Both the position numbers and the translations under genes were made by a program. Under the pieces are notes generated by a model, which saw nothing but the letters and a program-made list of their open reading frames with translations, was not told the DNA's origin and did not search any database. 32,688 nucleotides of DNA. Origin: an uncultured Sphingomonadales bacterium (GTDB lineage Bacteria; Pseudomonadota; Alphaproteobacteria; Sphingomonadales; CAKZYD01). Location of the stretch: NCBI GenBank assembly GCA_937884085.1, contig CAKZYD010000214.1, positions 1-32,688 on the forward strand, in the 5' to 3' direction. Shown here one piece after another: positions 1 through 8,392 of this stretch (position 1 is its first letter; the number at the start of each line of letters is the position of its first letter).

Positions 1-534
1 GGTCAGGAAGTGAAGGTTGCCAATTGCGGCGAGGGTCTGGAAGTCGACCTTGGCATTCCCGAGCGCTTTATCGGGCAGGTACAGAAAGGGGCGTCCGCCA
101 TGGTCGCCTTTCCCGCCCTGCCAAGTGTGGTGCTGGAAGGCATCGTTGATGACGTGGGCATCTCTGCGACGTCAGGAGAGACGACCTTCCCCGTAACTGT
201 CAACCTGCCTGATACTGACCGGGAAGGCGTATCGGCTGGACTTTCTGCCCAAGTAACTTTCCAATTCCGCTCTCAAACGGTGGGGCAAGACGGTGCAAAA
301 GCACTCATTGTCCCCTCTTTCTCAGTCGGCGAAGACCAAAGCGGGCGATTTGTTTACATCGTCGAAGCTGCAGATGATGGCACCGGTATCGTCAAGCGCA
401 AAGCCGTCAATGTCGGCGCTCTGACCGACGAGGGCGTTGAAATCCTCTCAGGTCTGGAGGAAGGCGCGCTGATTGTAACGGCAGGCGTGTCCGCTCTGCG
501 GGACGGCGTAAAAGTGAGATATCCCGATGTCTAA
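1..534 (+). CDS. RND efflux periplasmic adaptor (membrane fusion protein), 3' part only
   Basis: The reading frame is open from base 1, so the gene begins outside the window; about 177 C-terminal residues are visible. They read as the beta-barrel and membrane-proximal domains of an AcrA/MexA-type adaptor: an IPERFIGQVQKG stretch, a GxxxxVxFPALPSVVLEG strand pair and a terminal segment ending in ETGV-like VEILSGLEEGALIVTAG. Adaptors of this family link the inner-membrane RND pump to an outer-membrane channel in the periplasm. The stop codon overlaps the pump gene by 8 bases (ATGTCTAA), so the two are translationally coupled. The family assignment is secure from the C-terminal pattern plus the adjacent pump; substrate and the N-terminal lipobox or signal peptide cannot be judged. 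Confidence 0.88.
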   Translation, partial: GQEVKVANCGEGLEVDLGIPERFIGQVQKGASAMVAFPALPSVVLEGIVDDVGISATSGETTFPVTVNLPDTDREGVSAGLSAQVTFQFRSQTVGQDGAKALIVPSFSVGEDQSGRFVYIVEAADDGTGIVKRKAVNVGALTDEGVEILSGLEEGALIVTAGVSALRDGVKVRYPDV

Positions 535-3500
535 CACCGCAACACCGGATACGGCCAACACACCGCCTGCAAAGTCAACGGGCCTAACGGCCTTTGCGAT
601 GCAAAACAATGTGACCGTTATAGTGATCGTCGCCCTGCTCGCCTTCTCCGGTATCGCCAGTTATTTCAGCCTGCCTAAACAGCAGGATCCAGGCTTTATT
701 ATCCGTAGCGCCGTGGTGAACACCGTCTTCCCCGGCGCGAACCCTGGCCGCGTTGAAGAGCTGGTCAGCGACCCCATTGAAGAGGTGCTGCAGGAAATCC
801 CAGAGCTTGATTATATTGAAAGCGAATCTCGCAACGGCATCTCTATCATCACCGTCAGCTTTCAAGAGAAATACAAGGACATGCGCCCGCTATTTGACCG
901 CGTGCGGCGCAAGGTGGACGATTTAGTGGATGAAGGCGGCCTACCAAGCGGCGCTTTTGACCCGATCGTCAATGACGAATATGGCGATGTTTATGGCATC
1001 CTCTATTCGCTGACGGGAGAGGGGTTCTCGCCTTATGAATTGAAAGAAATCGCCGAGGACATCCGCAATGATCTGCTCGGTTTGGAAAATATAGCCAAAG
1101 TCGAAATCCATGGCGTGCAGGATGAAGTTATCTACGTCGAATATGCCGCCGCCCGGTTGCAAGAGCTCGGGCTCACGCCGACCGACTTAGAGCAGGCCCT
1201 ATCGGCAGCCAACATCCTGCAAGACGGCGGAGATTTGCGCGTTGGGCAAGAGCGCATCGTCTTAGAACCCACTGGGAATTATGACAGCGTGGGCGATCTC
1301 GGCCGCACGGTCATTCGCCTGCCCTCTGGGGAAGTGGTCTATCTTGAAGATATCGCCGAAATCAAACGCACCTATATCGACCCTCGTGATTCTATGACGC
1401 GCTATAATGGTGTCGACAATATCGTGCTGGCCATATCGCTTAAGGAGGGCGGCGACATTCTGGCCCTGGACAAAGAACTTGTCAGCGCTGTTCCCGGTAT
1501 TGAAGCTAAATATCCCTTTGGCATTACAATGAAGCGCGTGTTTTCGCAGCCCCAATTGGTTGAAGATTCCGTCAACAGCTTCATGTCGAACCTCATTCAA
1601 GCGATTGTTATCGTGGCAGTGGTGATGTTTGCGTTTTTGGGCTTCCGCACAGGGGTGATCGTCGCTTCGCTGATCCCGACCACCATCGTCATCACCTTTG
1701 TTTGCATGACGGTGTTTGACATCACAGTAAACCAGATATCCCTGGCCGCCCTCATCATCGCACTAGGGCTGTTGGTGGATAACGCCATCGTCATGGCAGA
1801 AGCCATCATGATACGCAGGGAAAATGGCGAAGACAAAATCACAGCAGCCATTGAATCCGGCAAAGAGATGAGCATCCCGCTGCTGATTTCATCGCTAACG
1901 ACCTGCTCCGCCTTTCTGGCAATTTTCTTAGCCGAATCCGCTACAGGGGAATATACGGCGGACATTTTTAAAGTTGTCTCTATCGCGCTTATATCATCCT
2001 GGCTCATGGCGATGACGTTCATCCCAATCCTTACGACCATCATCATGAAGATCAACCAGGACAAAGACACGAGCGAGCCCTACAAGGGTCTTATGTACCG
2101 CATTTACCGAGTAATTTTATTTCCCTCCTTGCGGTTTAAGTTCGCTCCAATCGTCATAGCGATTGTTTTGTTTTTTGTTGCCATGTCCGGACTGCAGCTT
2201 GTGCCACAAGTGTTTATTCCAGAGCGGCGCGACCCCATCATCAACGCAAAGTTTGAAATGCCGCGCGGAACGGACATTGCTGTCACAGAGGCAGTTTTGC
2301 ACGACGTCGAGGCCTATATGTTGCAGCAATATGGCGTTGACCCGACCGATGAAGAGGCTGAAGGCATCACAGATATCCTCGGCTTCATTGGTGTCGGCAC
2401 GCCGCGCTATGTATTGGCCATTGACCCAGACCAAGAAGACACCCATCGCGGCGCTATGATTATTAAGACCACCGGTGAGCCCATTATCGCTGGCATCATT
2501 CAGGACGTGGAAACCTACGCGGGCGAGAAATACCCCGACTTGATCGTCAAAATGCGCAAGATGGAGAACGGAAAACCCATTGATTATCCGGTGGAAGTGC
2601 GCGTTACAGGGGATGATGCCGATACCCTATATGAAATCACCGCAGTGCTAAAGGAACAGCTATTGCAAATCCCCGGTGTGCGTGATGTGAACGATGATTG
2701 GGGCACGCGGCGCAAGAAGATCATTATCGATATTGACCAGGATCGCGCACGAAGAGCAGGGGTGACAAATTCCGATGTGGCAACGTCGCTTAGCACGGGT
2801 TTGTCTGGATATCAGCTCACAGAGTTCCGCGATGGCAATGATGTTATTCCGGTCGAACTGCGGTCGATTTCAACTGACCGTGAAAGCCTGTCCAAGCTAG
2901 ACGGCCTCACTGTCTACGCGCAAGGCACAGACGCTTCCATTCCATTAAGCCAAGTTGCCGATGTGTCGCTGGACTTCGATGACGCGGTTATCATGCGCCG
3001 CGATAGAACACCCACCCTCACTGTTCGAACGATGCACTATCCAGGCGTCACTGCAACTGAAGTCCTCAATGAATTCCTGCCTTTTTTGGAGGAGCAAGCC
3101 AACATCTGGCCGAGCGGTTATTCCTATGAATTGGGCGGCGAGTTTGAAACCTCGGGAGATGCCGGCGCATCGGTGGTTGAAAAACTGCCAATCTCTGGCA
3201 TGCTTATTTTCCTCCTATTGGTGGCCCAGTTTAACTCGGTGCGCAAAACCGTTATCATCCTGTTCACAATTCCGCTCGGGCTTATTGGCGTTGTGTTTGG
3301 GCTGATCATCGGCAAGAGCATCTTCGGCTTTATGACAATCCTTGGCATCATCTCTCTAGCTGGGATCATTATCAACAATGCCATCGTGCTGATTGACCGG
3401 ATTAACATCGAGCGCGAGGAAAACAACCGCTCAGCCCCGGAAGCGGTGATAGAAGCTTGTCAACAACGTCTACGACCAATCATGCTCACAACATGCACCA

Positions 3501-3676
3501 CGGTCGGTGGGATGTTGCCACTCTGGATCAGCCATGATCCCATGTTTGAGACCATGGCCATCAGCATTATTTTCGGTCTACTTTTTGCGACACTTCTAAC
3601 GCTTGTGATCGTACCAGTGCTTTATTCGATATTCTTTGGCGTTAAATATGAACGCGCAGCACTTGCTGGGGGGTAA
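527..3676 (+). CDS. RND family efflux pump, inner-membrane permease
   Basis: A 1049-residue protein, the normal length for an AcrB/MexB-superfamily proton-driven exporter. TM1 lies near residues 28-48, followed by the first large periplasmic domain (porter motif FPGANPGRVEELVSDPIEE at 68-86), a TM2-6 block from about 352 and a second half with the same plan. The TM4 proton-relay motif reads GLLVDNAIVMAE, so Asp418 is kept but the second Asp of AcrB (D408) is Asn419. The TM10 motif reads IIINNAIVLID (Asn950-951) where AcrB has the Lys940 relay residue. This places it in a divergent RND clade rather than with classical multidrug AcrB, so substrate should not be inferred. It forms an operon with the upstream adaptor. 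No outer-membrane factor gene is present downstream, where a convergent LysR gene begins 6 bases on. Confidence 0.95.
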   Translation: MSNTATPDTANTPPAKSTGLTAFAMQNNVTVIVIVALLAFSGIASYFSLPKQQDPGFIIRSAVVNTVFPGANPGRVEELVSDPIEEVLQEIPELDYIESESRNGISIITVSFQEKYKDMRPLFDRVRRKVDDLVDEGGLPSGAFDPIVNDEYGDVYGILYSLTGEGFSPYELKEIAEDIRNDLLGLENIAKVEIHGVQDEVIYVEYAAARLQELGLTPTDLEQALSAANILQDGGDLRVGQERIVLEPTGNYDSVGDLGRTVIRLPSGEVVYLEDIAEIKRTYIDPRDSMTRYNGVDNIVLAISLKEGGDILALDKELVSAVPGIEAKYPFGITMKRVFSQPQLVEDSVNSFMSNLIQAIVIVAVVMFAFLGFRTGVIVASLIPTTIVITFVCMTVFDITVNQISLAALIIALGLLVDNAIVMAEAIMIRRENGEDKITAAIESGKEMSIPLLISSLTTCSAFLAIFLAESATGEYTADIFKVVSIALISSWLMAMTFIPILTTIIMKINQDKDTSEPYKGLMYRIYRVILFPSLRFKFAPIVIAIVLFFVAMSGLQLVPQVFIPERRDPIINAKFEMPRGTDIAVTEAVLHDVEAYMLQQYGVDPTDEEAEGITDILGFIGVGTPRYVLAIDPDQEDTHRGAMIIKTTGEPIIAGIIQDVETYAGEKYPDLIVKMRKMENGKPIDYPVEVRVTGDDADTLYEITAVLKEQLLQIPGVRDVNDDWGTRRKKIIIDIDQDRARRAGVTNSDVATSLSTGLSGYQLTEFRDGNDVIPVELRSISTDRESLSKLDGLTVYAQGTDASIPLSQVADVSLDFDDAVIMRRDRTPTLTVRTMHYPGVTATEVLNEFLPFLEEQANIWPSGYSYELGGEFETSGDAGASVVEKLPISGMLIFLLLVAQFNSVRKTVIILFTIPLGLIGVVFGLIIGKSIFGFMTILGIISLAGIIINNAIVLIDRINIEREENNRSAPEAVIEACQQRLRPIMLTTCTTVGGMLPLWISHDPMFETMAISIIFGLLFATLLTLVIVPVLYSIFFGVKYERAALAGG

Positions 3677-3682
3677 AGCAGC

Positions 3683-4558
3683 TCAATCCAATTGCGGCCC
3701 ATACTGGCGGAGGCAGCTTATAAACTCCTGCACGATTTGAGACCTGTGGACGTCCACATGCGTGACAATCCACAGATTAGCCCAATAGGGTTTTTCTTGC
3801 GGGAGTACTTCGACCAATTCAGACCAGTTTCCAGCGTCGAAGGACGATATAAAGCCCATTCCCAAACCAGCGAGCACATTATGAAGGACCGCGACGGGGT
3901 CAGGGGTCTCAACAATAACCCCATCCTCAGATAAAGCATTTAAAACATGAAACTCAAAGTCCTCTTTCGCGCTCGCTTTGGTGCGTCCAATGAAACGGTG
4001 ACTGGCCAGCTCATCAAATCGTTTCGGTGTACCGTATTCACGCAGATAGTCTCCATGCGCGTAAAGCCCGACAGTAAAGCGCATAAAGGGGACAACCACA
4101 TAATCCGCGTTGCTGGGCTTTTGGCCAGTTCGAATGGCAATATGAGCGTCGCCGCGCTCCAGTTTCGCTAAATCTGTCGTTGAATCAACGCGGATGGAGA
4201 CCTTGGGGTGGCGCCTTGAAAACTCGCGAATAACAGGCGCAATCATAGCCGACAATGGCGACAGAGAGGACACGCGCAGCTGGCCTGTCATCTCGCCGCT
4301 GGTGCCTACCAAGTCAGAGGTGAACCCTTCAAAAAGGTCCTCTGCCTTCTCTGCGGCCTTTATCATGGCGAGGCCGTCATCAGTTAGCGAATACCCGTGC
4401 TTGTGGCGCGTAAAGAGCTTTGTCCCAAGTTGCTCTTCGAGGGTATCAATGTGTCGGCTGACAGTTGCGCGATGAACGCCCATCTTGTTTGCGGCAGCCT
4501 TGACCGTGCCCAAGCGGCCTAGATATAGAGCGGTGCGCATTTCGGTCCATAATTCCAT
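3683..4558 (-). CDS. LysR-family transcriptional regulator
   Basis: The 291-residue protein has an N-terminal winged helix-turn-helix at about residues 5-62 (AAANKMGVHRATVSRHIDTLEEQLG, then LFTRHKHGYSLTDDG). A LysR substrate-binding domain follows. The start at 4558 is chosen because AGGAG at 4565-4569 (plus strand CTCCT) sits six bases upstream of the ATG; an in-frame alternative at 4600 lacks such a site. The gene is convergent with the RND pump, six bases apart, so it is not in that operon. LysR proteins usually control a divergent neighbour, here the AraC gene at 4932 across a 373-base spacer. Effector and targets are unknown. The HTH carries His in the recognition-helix region (HRATVSRH), a variant of the more usual SQPALSRQ. 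Confidence 0.9.
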   Translation of the reverse strand: MELWTEMRTALYLGRLGTVKAAANKMGVHRATVSRHIDTLEEQLGTKLFTRHKHGYSLTDDGLAMIKAAEKAEDLFEGFTSDLVGTSGEMTGQLRVSSLSPLSAMIAPVIREFSRRHPKVSIRVDSTTDLAKLERGDAHIAIRTGQKPSNADYVVVPFMRFTVGLYAHGDYLREYGTPKRFDELASHRFIGRTKASAKEDFEFHVLNALSEDGVIVETPDPVAVLHNVLAGLGMGFISSFDAGNWSELVEVLPQEKPYWANLWIVTHVDVHRSQIVQEFISCLRQYGPQLD

Positions 4559-4931
4559 GTTATTCTCCTGCTGCGCATACTCCTTTTTAACCGCCGTCAA
4601 TAAACACAGAGCGTTTTTGCACTGACTGAGTTAAGACTGGCAGCATACATCTACAAGCAGTTGTTATATCACACCAAATTCGCCATAAGGCAACGATCGC
4701 AAATGACAAATAATGGTGACCAAGCGCAACAGAGAGCCCAAGTCTTTGTGGTTTGAGATGGGACGAGTTAAACGCCAAAAGTAGAGTGCATTTAGGTGCA
4801 AAAAACCGCCAAATGCCGTGACCACTTCCCCACACCTTGCTGTGAGAGCATGGAACGATAGCTTTTTTTGCGTTCGGCGCTTGGTCGTTCCTGCTACACT
4901 GTAAGCAATCGAGTATCGGAAGAGTAAGAAC
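4559..4931. promoter_or_regulatory. Divergent intergenic region between lysR and araC
   Basis: This 373-base stretch holds no convincing gene. A minus-strand reading frame through it has no recognisable protein and lacks family-like composition. It must contain promoters for both flanking regulators. A short symmetric element, TGCA-N6-TGCA, lies at 4787-4800 and could be a regulator site, but this is weak. TACACT at 4895-4900 is a possible -10 for the AraC gene, though no good -35 is seen at the correct distance. Confidence 0.4.
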
Positions 4932-5951
4932 GTGCACGCTTTTCAGATAGCAGCTCATGAAGTGCGGTTCATTGATGGTCTCGCCCGCAGCGCTGACTTG
5001 GATACAGCTGTGCTCTTAACGGGCATGGGATTGCGCGCGGACTTGCTTCAGGATCCTCAAACGGATCACCTTAGCCTAGCCGATTATGCCAAGTTTATGC
5101 AGCATATCGCTGTGAAGACAGGCGATGAAACCTGCGCCGCCTCGTCTCGACATTTAATGACTGGGACGACCAACTATTTGCTTAGAGGCCTCGCCTGTCC
5201 GGAACCGATGATCCACGTCTTAAAGGCATTGGCCGACGGCTACAATTTCGCCCACGGGGGTCCATTTAATGGTGTGAGGCTGTCCTCAAAAAGCCTCTGT
5301 TACAGCATTGATGACCGAGGCTTTCCCTACGCGCCCAACCAACGAGCGGAAGACTGCGCAACACTGATTGAGAGTATCTTGGTGTCGCTTCACCTGTTGT
5401 TCTGCAAGCTCGCAAATCGCTCTCTAGATGCGGATTTGATCCGCATCCACACCAAACGTGATCAAGAAGGCACACGGCCCTCCTTTTTAAAATATTGGCA
5501 AGTGCCAATCCGCTACGGCGCCGATACATATGCAATCCACTACCGCAACAGTATTGCAGATATAATTGTCAAAGAAGTCGATGGTAATACTGCCTTGACC
5601 ATCTTTGATTGTGTTCGCCACGAAGAACTGAGCAGCAGCGCGGAGTGGCGTGACCGCGTGTTAGCGGTCTTGGAGTCCGGCCTTGAAAGCCAGCCGCAGA
5701 TTGCTGAGAAGCTCGGGGTGAGCGTAGCAACCTTGCGGCGGCGACTATACGACGAGAATGCCAATTTCCGCGATCTTAAAGCGCAGACCCTCAACAGCCG
5801 ATCGCAGCAATTGCTGAGGTCGCGTCAAAGCTTAGAAGATGTCGCCGAACAGCTTGGCTTCGCCGATTTGCGAAGCTTTTCAAGGGCCTTCAAAGCCTGG
5901 AATGGCATCACCCCAAAAACCCACCGCATGCAAATTACAGGCGGCAACTGA
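4932..5951 (+). CDS. AraC-family transcriptional regulator (arabinose-binding-like N domain)
   Basis: A 339-residue protein starting at GTG with a GGAAGAG ribosome site about six bases upstream. The N-terminal two thirds match the ArgR/OruR-type 'arabinose-binding' domain of large AraC regulators (TGMGLRADLLQDPQ, LSLADYAKFMQ near residues 30-57). The C-terminal 100 residues carry the double helix-turn-helix: QIAEKLGVSVATLRRRL and then DVAEQLGFADLRSFSRAFKAWNGITP, with the family's second-HTH signature. It lies 108 bases upstream of, and in the same direction as, the TonB receptor and 3-hydroxybutyrate-oligomer hydrolase genes and is the natural candidate for their regulator. The effector is unknown, although a fatty or hydroxy acid would suit both the N-domain subfamily and the neighbours (inference). 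Confidence 0.92.
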   Translation: MHAFQIAAHEVRFIDGLARSADLDTAVLLTGMGLRADLLQDPQTDHLSLADYAKFMQHIAVKTGDETCAASSRHLMTGTTNYLLRGLACPEPMIHVLKALADGYNFAHGGPFNGVRLSSKSLCYSIDDRGFPYAPNQRAEDCATLIESILVSLHLLFCKLANRSLDADLIRIHTKRDQEGTRPSFLKYWQVPIRYGADTYAIHYRNSIADIIVKEVDGNTALTIFDCVRHEELSSSAEWRDRVLAVLESGLESQPQIAEKLGVSVATLRRRLYDENANFRDLKAQTLNSRSQQLLRSRQSLEDVAEQLGFADLRSFSRAFKAWNGITPKTHRMQITGGN

Positions 5952-6059
5952 GCGAAAATGTCCTGCTAACTTGACGCCAACTGTCATGGTGCCTGGCGGA
6001 ACGCAGACCTAGGGTAAAGCCCTAAAAAACCTTGTGCGGACATCCGCCAAAAGGAACCT

Positions 6060-8357
6060 ATGGGGAGAAAACGCATGTCACATGCCTCAAGTCGTCTTGC
6101 ATCCACCCTTTTCGCTTCCACTGTTTTGGTAAGCCAGGTCACACCGGCGGCGGCGCAGCAAAGTTCGCTGGCGAACACTGACACCAAGATAGGCGTTGAA
6201 GAGATCATTGTCACCGCGCGGCGCCGCGAAGAGTCGCTGCAAGACGTGCCCATCGCCGTCTCCGCTTTCAGCGAAAACCGTATTTCCGAACTGCAGGCTG
6301 ACACGCTGTCAGGCCTGCAATATTCCGTCCCGAACTTCTATTTTGATGAAGGTGACGCCTCCAACGCAGTGGTCTATCTGCGCGGCGTTGGTCAAAATGA
6401 TTCGCTTGCCTTTGCAGATGCAGGGGTCGGAGTCTACGTCGACGATGTTTTCATCGCTCGCTCCCAAGCAGCCTTTCTAGAGCTGTTTGATGTCGAACGG
6501 GTGGAAGTTTTGCGCGGACCGCAAGGCACCCTCTATGGACGCAATACCATCGGCGGCGCTGTGAAATTTGTCTCCCGTAAGCCGACAGACGATCTAGAAG
6601 GCTATTTTGAAGGCGGCTATGGCAACTTCGATTTTGTAACCGCCAAAGGCCGTTTAAGCGGTCCGTTGGTCGACGGCGTTTTACGCGCTAAGGTGGCCGT
6701 GTCTTATACCAGCCGCGACGGCTACAATGACAATGCCTTTGACGGCCAAGATGACGGCGATCAAGAAACGTTGTCAGGACGAATTGGGCTGTATTACACG
6801 CCAAATGAGGATGTTGAAGTCGCGCTGACATTCGACGGCCGCCGAGACCGACCAGATACCTCCCGAAGCCCGTCGCTGACGACCCCGGGAACCGGCTTTC
6901 CTGACCCTGTAAATGATCCCTTCACGCTGCAAACCTTCCCAGTTCCAGACGACCCTTTTGATGTGAACACAAATGCCAACGACCTTTCGGACATTGATGC
7001 CTATGGCATTACGCTCCAAGTCGGCTGGCGCATCTCAGATGCCTGGCGGCTAGATTCCGTCACCTCTTACCGCGGCTTTGATTTTGACCTTAAATTGGAC
7101 ACCGACGGCACACCCCTACCGCTCCTGGACGTGCTGGTGTTACAGGACCAAGAACAATTTAGTCAGGAGCTGCGTCTCACCTATGACGATGGCGAAAAAC
7201 TCGCCGTCACCGGCGGGCTGTATTATTTCTACGATGACGACTTAACCTTTAGCGGGGTGGACAACGGGGCGGCTTCCCTGTTCGGATTTACAGTCAGCAC
7301 ATTCGGCCTGGCCACGTCATCCTTGGCAGATACCGATCAAGTAACGGATTCATTCGCTGCCTTTGTCGATGCGACATATGAAATCACGGACCGGCTGAGC
7401 CTCAGTGCCGGGCTGCGCTATACCTATGAAGATAAAAGCTCGATGCGGCGGTTTGAGAACTTTTTTGACGCAACCCTATCTGTTCTAGATGATACACCGC
7501 CCTTTTTACAAGGCGTCGGCGTTGCAGGCGTTGTTATTGAAGGCGAAGAAGACTTTGATGCGCTTACGCCGCGGGTCTCTTTGTCCTATGATGTGACCAG
7601 CGATGTCCTGGTCTACGCCTCAGCCTCGCGCGGCTTTAAAAGCGGCGGCTTTTCAGGTCGGGCCAATAGTGATTTCGGCTTCCAGCCATTCCGGCCGGAA
7701 TTCGTGTGGAGCTATGAAGCAGGCCTTAAATCAAGCTGGCAAGATGGCCGTCTGATCGCCAACCTAGCCTACTTTTATAATGATTACACCGACATTCAAG
7801 TCACCTCCTTTGGCGCTGACCCCGTCACCGGCGTGTTTGTTGATCTCTTCACCAACGCGGCGGCTGCAACAATCCAGGGGGTCGAGCGTGAGGTGGTCGC
7901 ACAGCCCATTGAAGGCTTATCTTTAAACGGCTCCCTCGGCTTTTTGGATGCCGATTATGACGAGTTTGACATTCTAGTCGCGGGTGAGGTGACAGACGTG
8001 TCTGATCGCGACCTGGTGAACGCACCGCGTTGGAACTTAAGCTTTGGCGGCACCTATGTGAAACCCATCACAGATGACGTGTCCGTGACGCTGCATGCGG
8101 ATGTAGCGCACCGCAGCAGCTTTGCCAATGAAGTGACAGATTCGCCCAACTTGCGGCAGGATGCCTACTGGCTTGCCAATGCCTTTGTCTCCGTCGGCGC
8201 CCCGGACAAAAGCTGGGAAGTACGGGCCGGCATTCGCAATATCGGCGATGAAGCCATTCGCGTTCAGGGCTTCAATCTGGAAGCGTTTCCAGGCCTCGAA
8301 ACAGCGTTTTATGGCGCGCCGCGGACCTATGATATCCGGGCAATTTTCCGCTATTAG
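6060..8357 (+). CDS. TonB-dependent outer-membrane receptor
   Basis: A 765-residue receptor. It has an N-terminal signal peptide ending around TPAAAQ, then a TonB-box-like EEIIVTARRREESLQDVPIAVSAF segment and a plug domain containing GVYVDDVFIAR and RVEVLRGPQGTLYGRNTIGGAVKFVSRKP. A long beta-barrel follows, ending in aromatic RAIFRY, as expected for BAM-dependent assembly. Two starts are possible: ATG 6060 (AGGA four bases upstream) and ATG 6075, preceded by GGGGAG at 6062-6067 with ideal seven-base spacing. Both leave a usable signal peptide. The TARRREE-type plug is typical of the very expanded receptor family in Sphingomonadales-like and other aquatic Alphaproteobacteria that import diverse organic substrates, not only siderophores. 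The hydrolase 35 bases downstream suggests 3-hydroxybutyrate oligomers or a related ester as cargo (inference). Confidence 0.96.
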   Translation: MGRKRMSHASSRLASTLFASTVLVSQVTPAAAQQSSLANTDTKIGVEEIIVTARRREESLQDVPIAVSAFSENRISELQADTLSGLQYSVPNFYFDEGDASNAVVYLRGVGQNDSLAFADAGVGVYVDDVFIARSQAAFLELFDVERVEVLRGPQGTLYGRNTIGGAVKFVSRKPTDDLEGYFEGGYGNFDFVTAKGRLSGPLVDGVLRAKVAVSYTSRDGYNDNAFDGQDDGDQETLSGRIGLYYTPNEDVEVALTFDGRRDRPDTSRSPSLTTPGTGFPDPVNDPFTLQTFPVPDDPFDVNTNANDLSDIDAYGITLQVGWRISDAWRLDSVTSYRGFDFDLKLDTDGTPLPLLDVLVLQDQEQFSQELRLTYDDGEKLAVTGGLYYFYDDDLTFSGVDNGAASLFGFTVSTFGLATSSLADTDQVTDSFAAFVDATYEITDRLSLSAGLRYTYEDKSSMRRFENFFDATLSVLDDTPPFLQGVGVAGVVIEGEEDFDALTPRVSLSYDVTSDVLVYASASRGFKSGGFSGRANSDFGFQPFRPEFVWSYEAGLKSSWQDGRLIANLAYFYNDYTDIQVTSFGADPVTGVFVDLFTNAAAATIQGVEREVVAQPIEGLSLNGSLGFLDADYDEFDILVAGEVTDVSDRDLVNAPRWNLSFGGTYVKPITDDVSVTLHADVAHRSSFANEVTDSPNLRQDAYWLANAFVSVGAPDKSWEVRAGIRNIGDEAIRVQGFNLEAFPGLETAFYGAPRTYDIRAIFRY

Positions 8358-8392
8358 AGTAATGGGATACATTTGGGCTTGGCACCGCCGCA

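Noticed and set aside
4587-4958. 123-codon minus-strand frame between lysR and araC
   Set aside because: It overlaps the araC start, resembles no family and has Cys/His/Trp-rich composition typical of chance frames.
6010-6030. TAGGG/CCCTA hairpin before the TonB receptor gene
   Set aside because: Five-base stem followed by A, not T, on the plus strand; no terminator logic on either strand.
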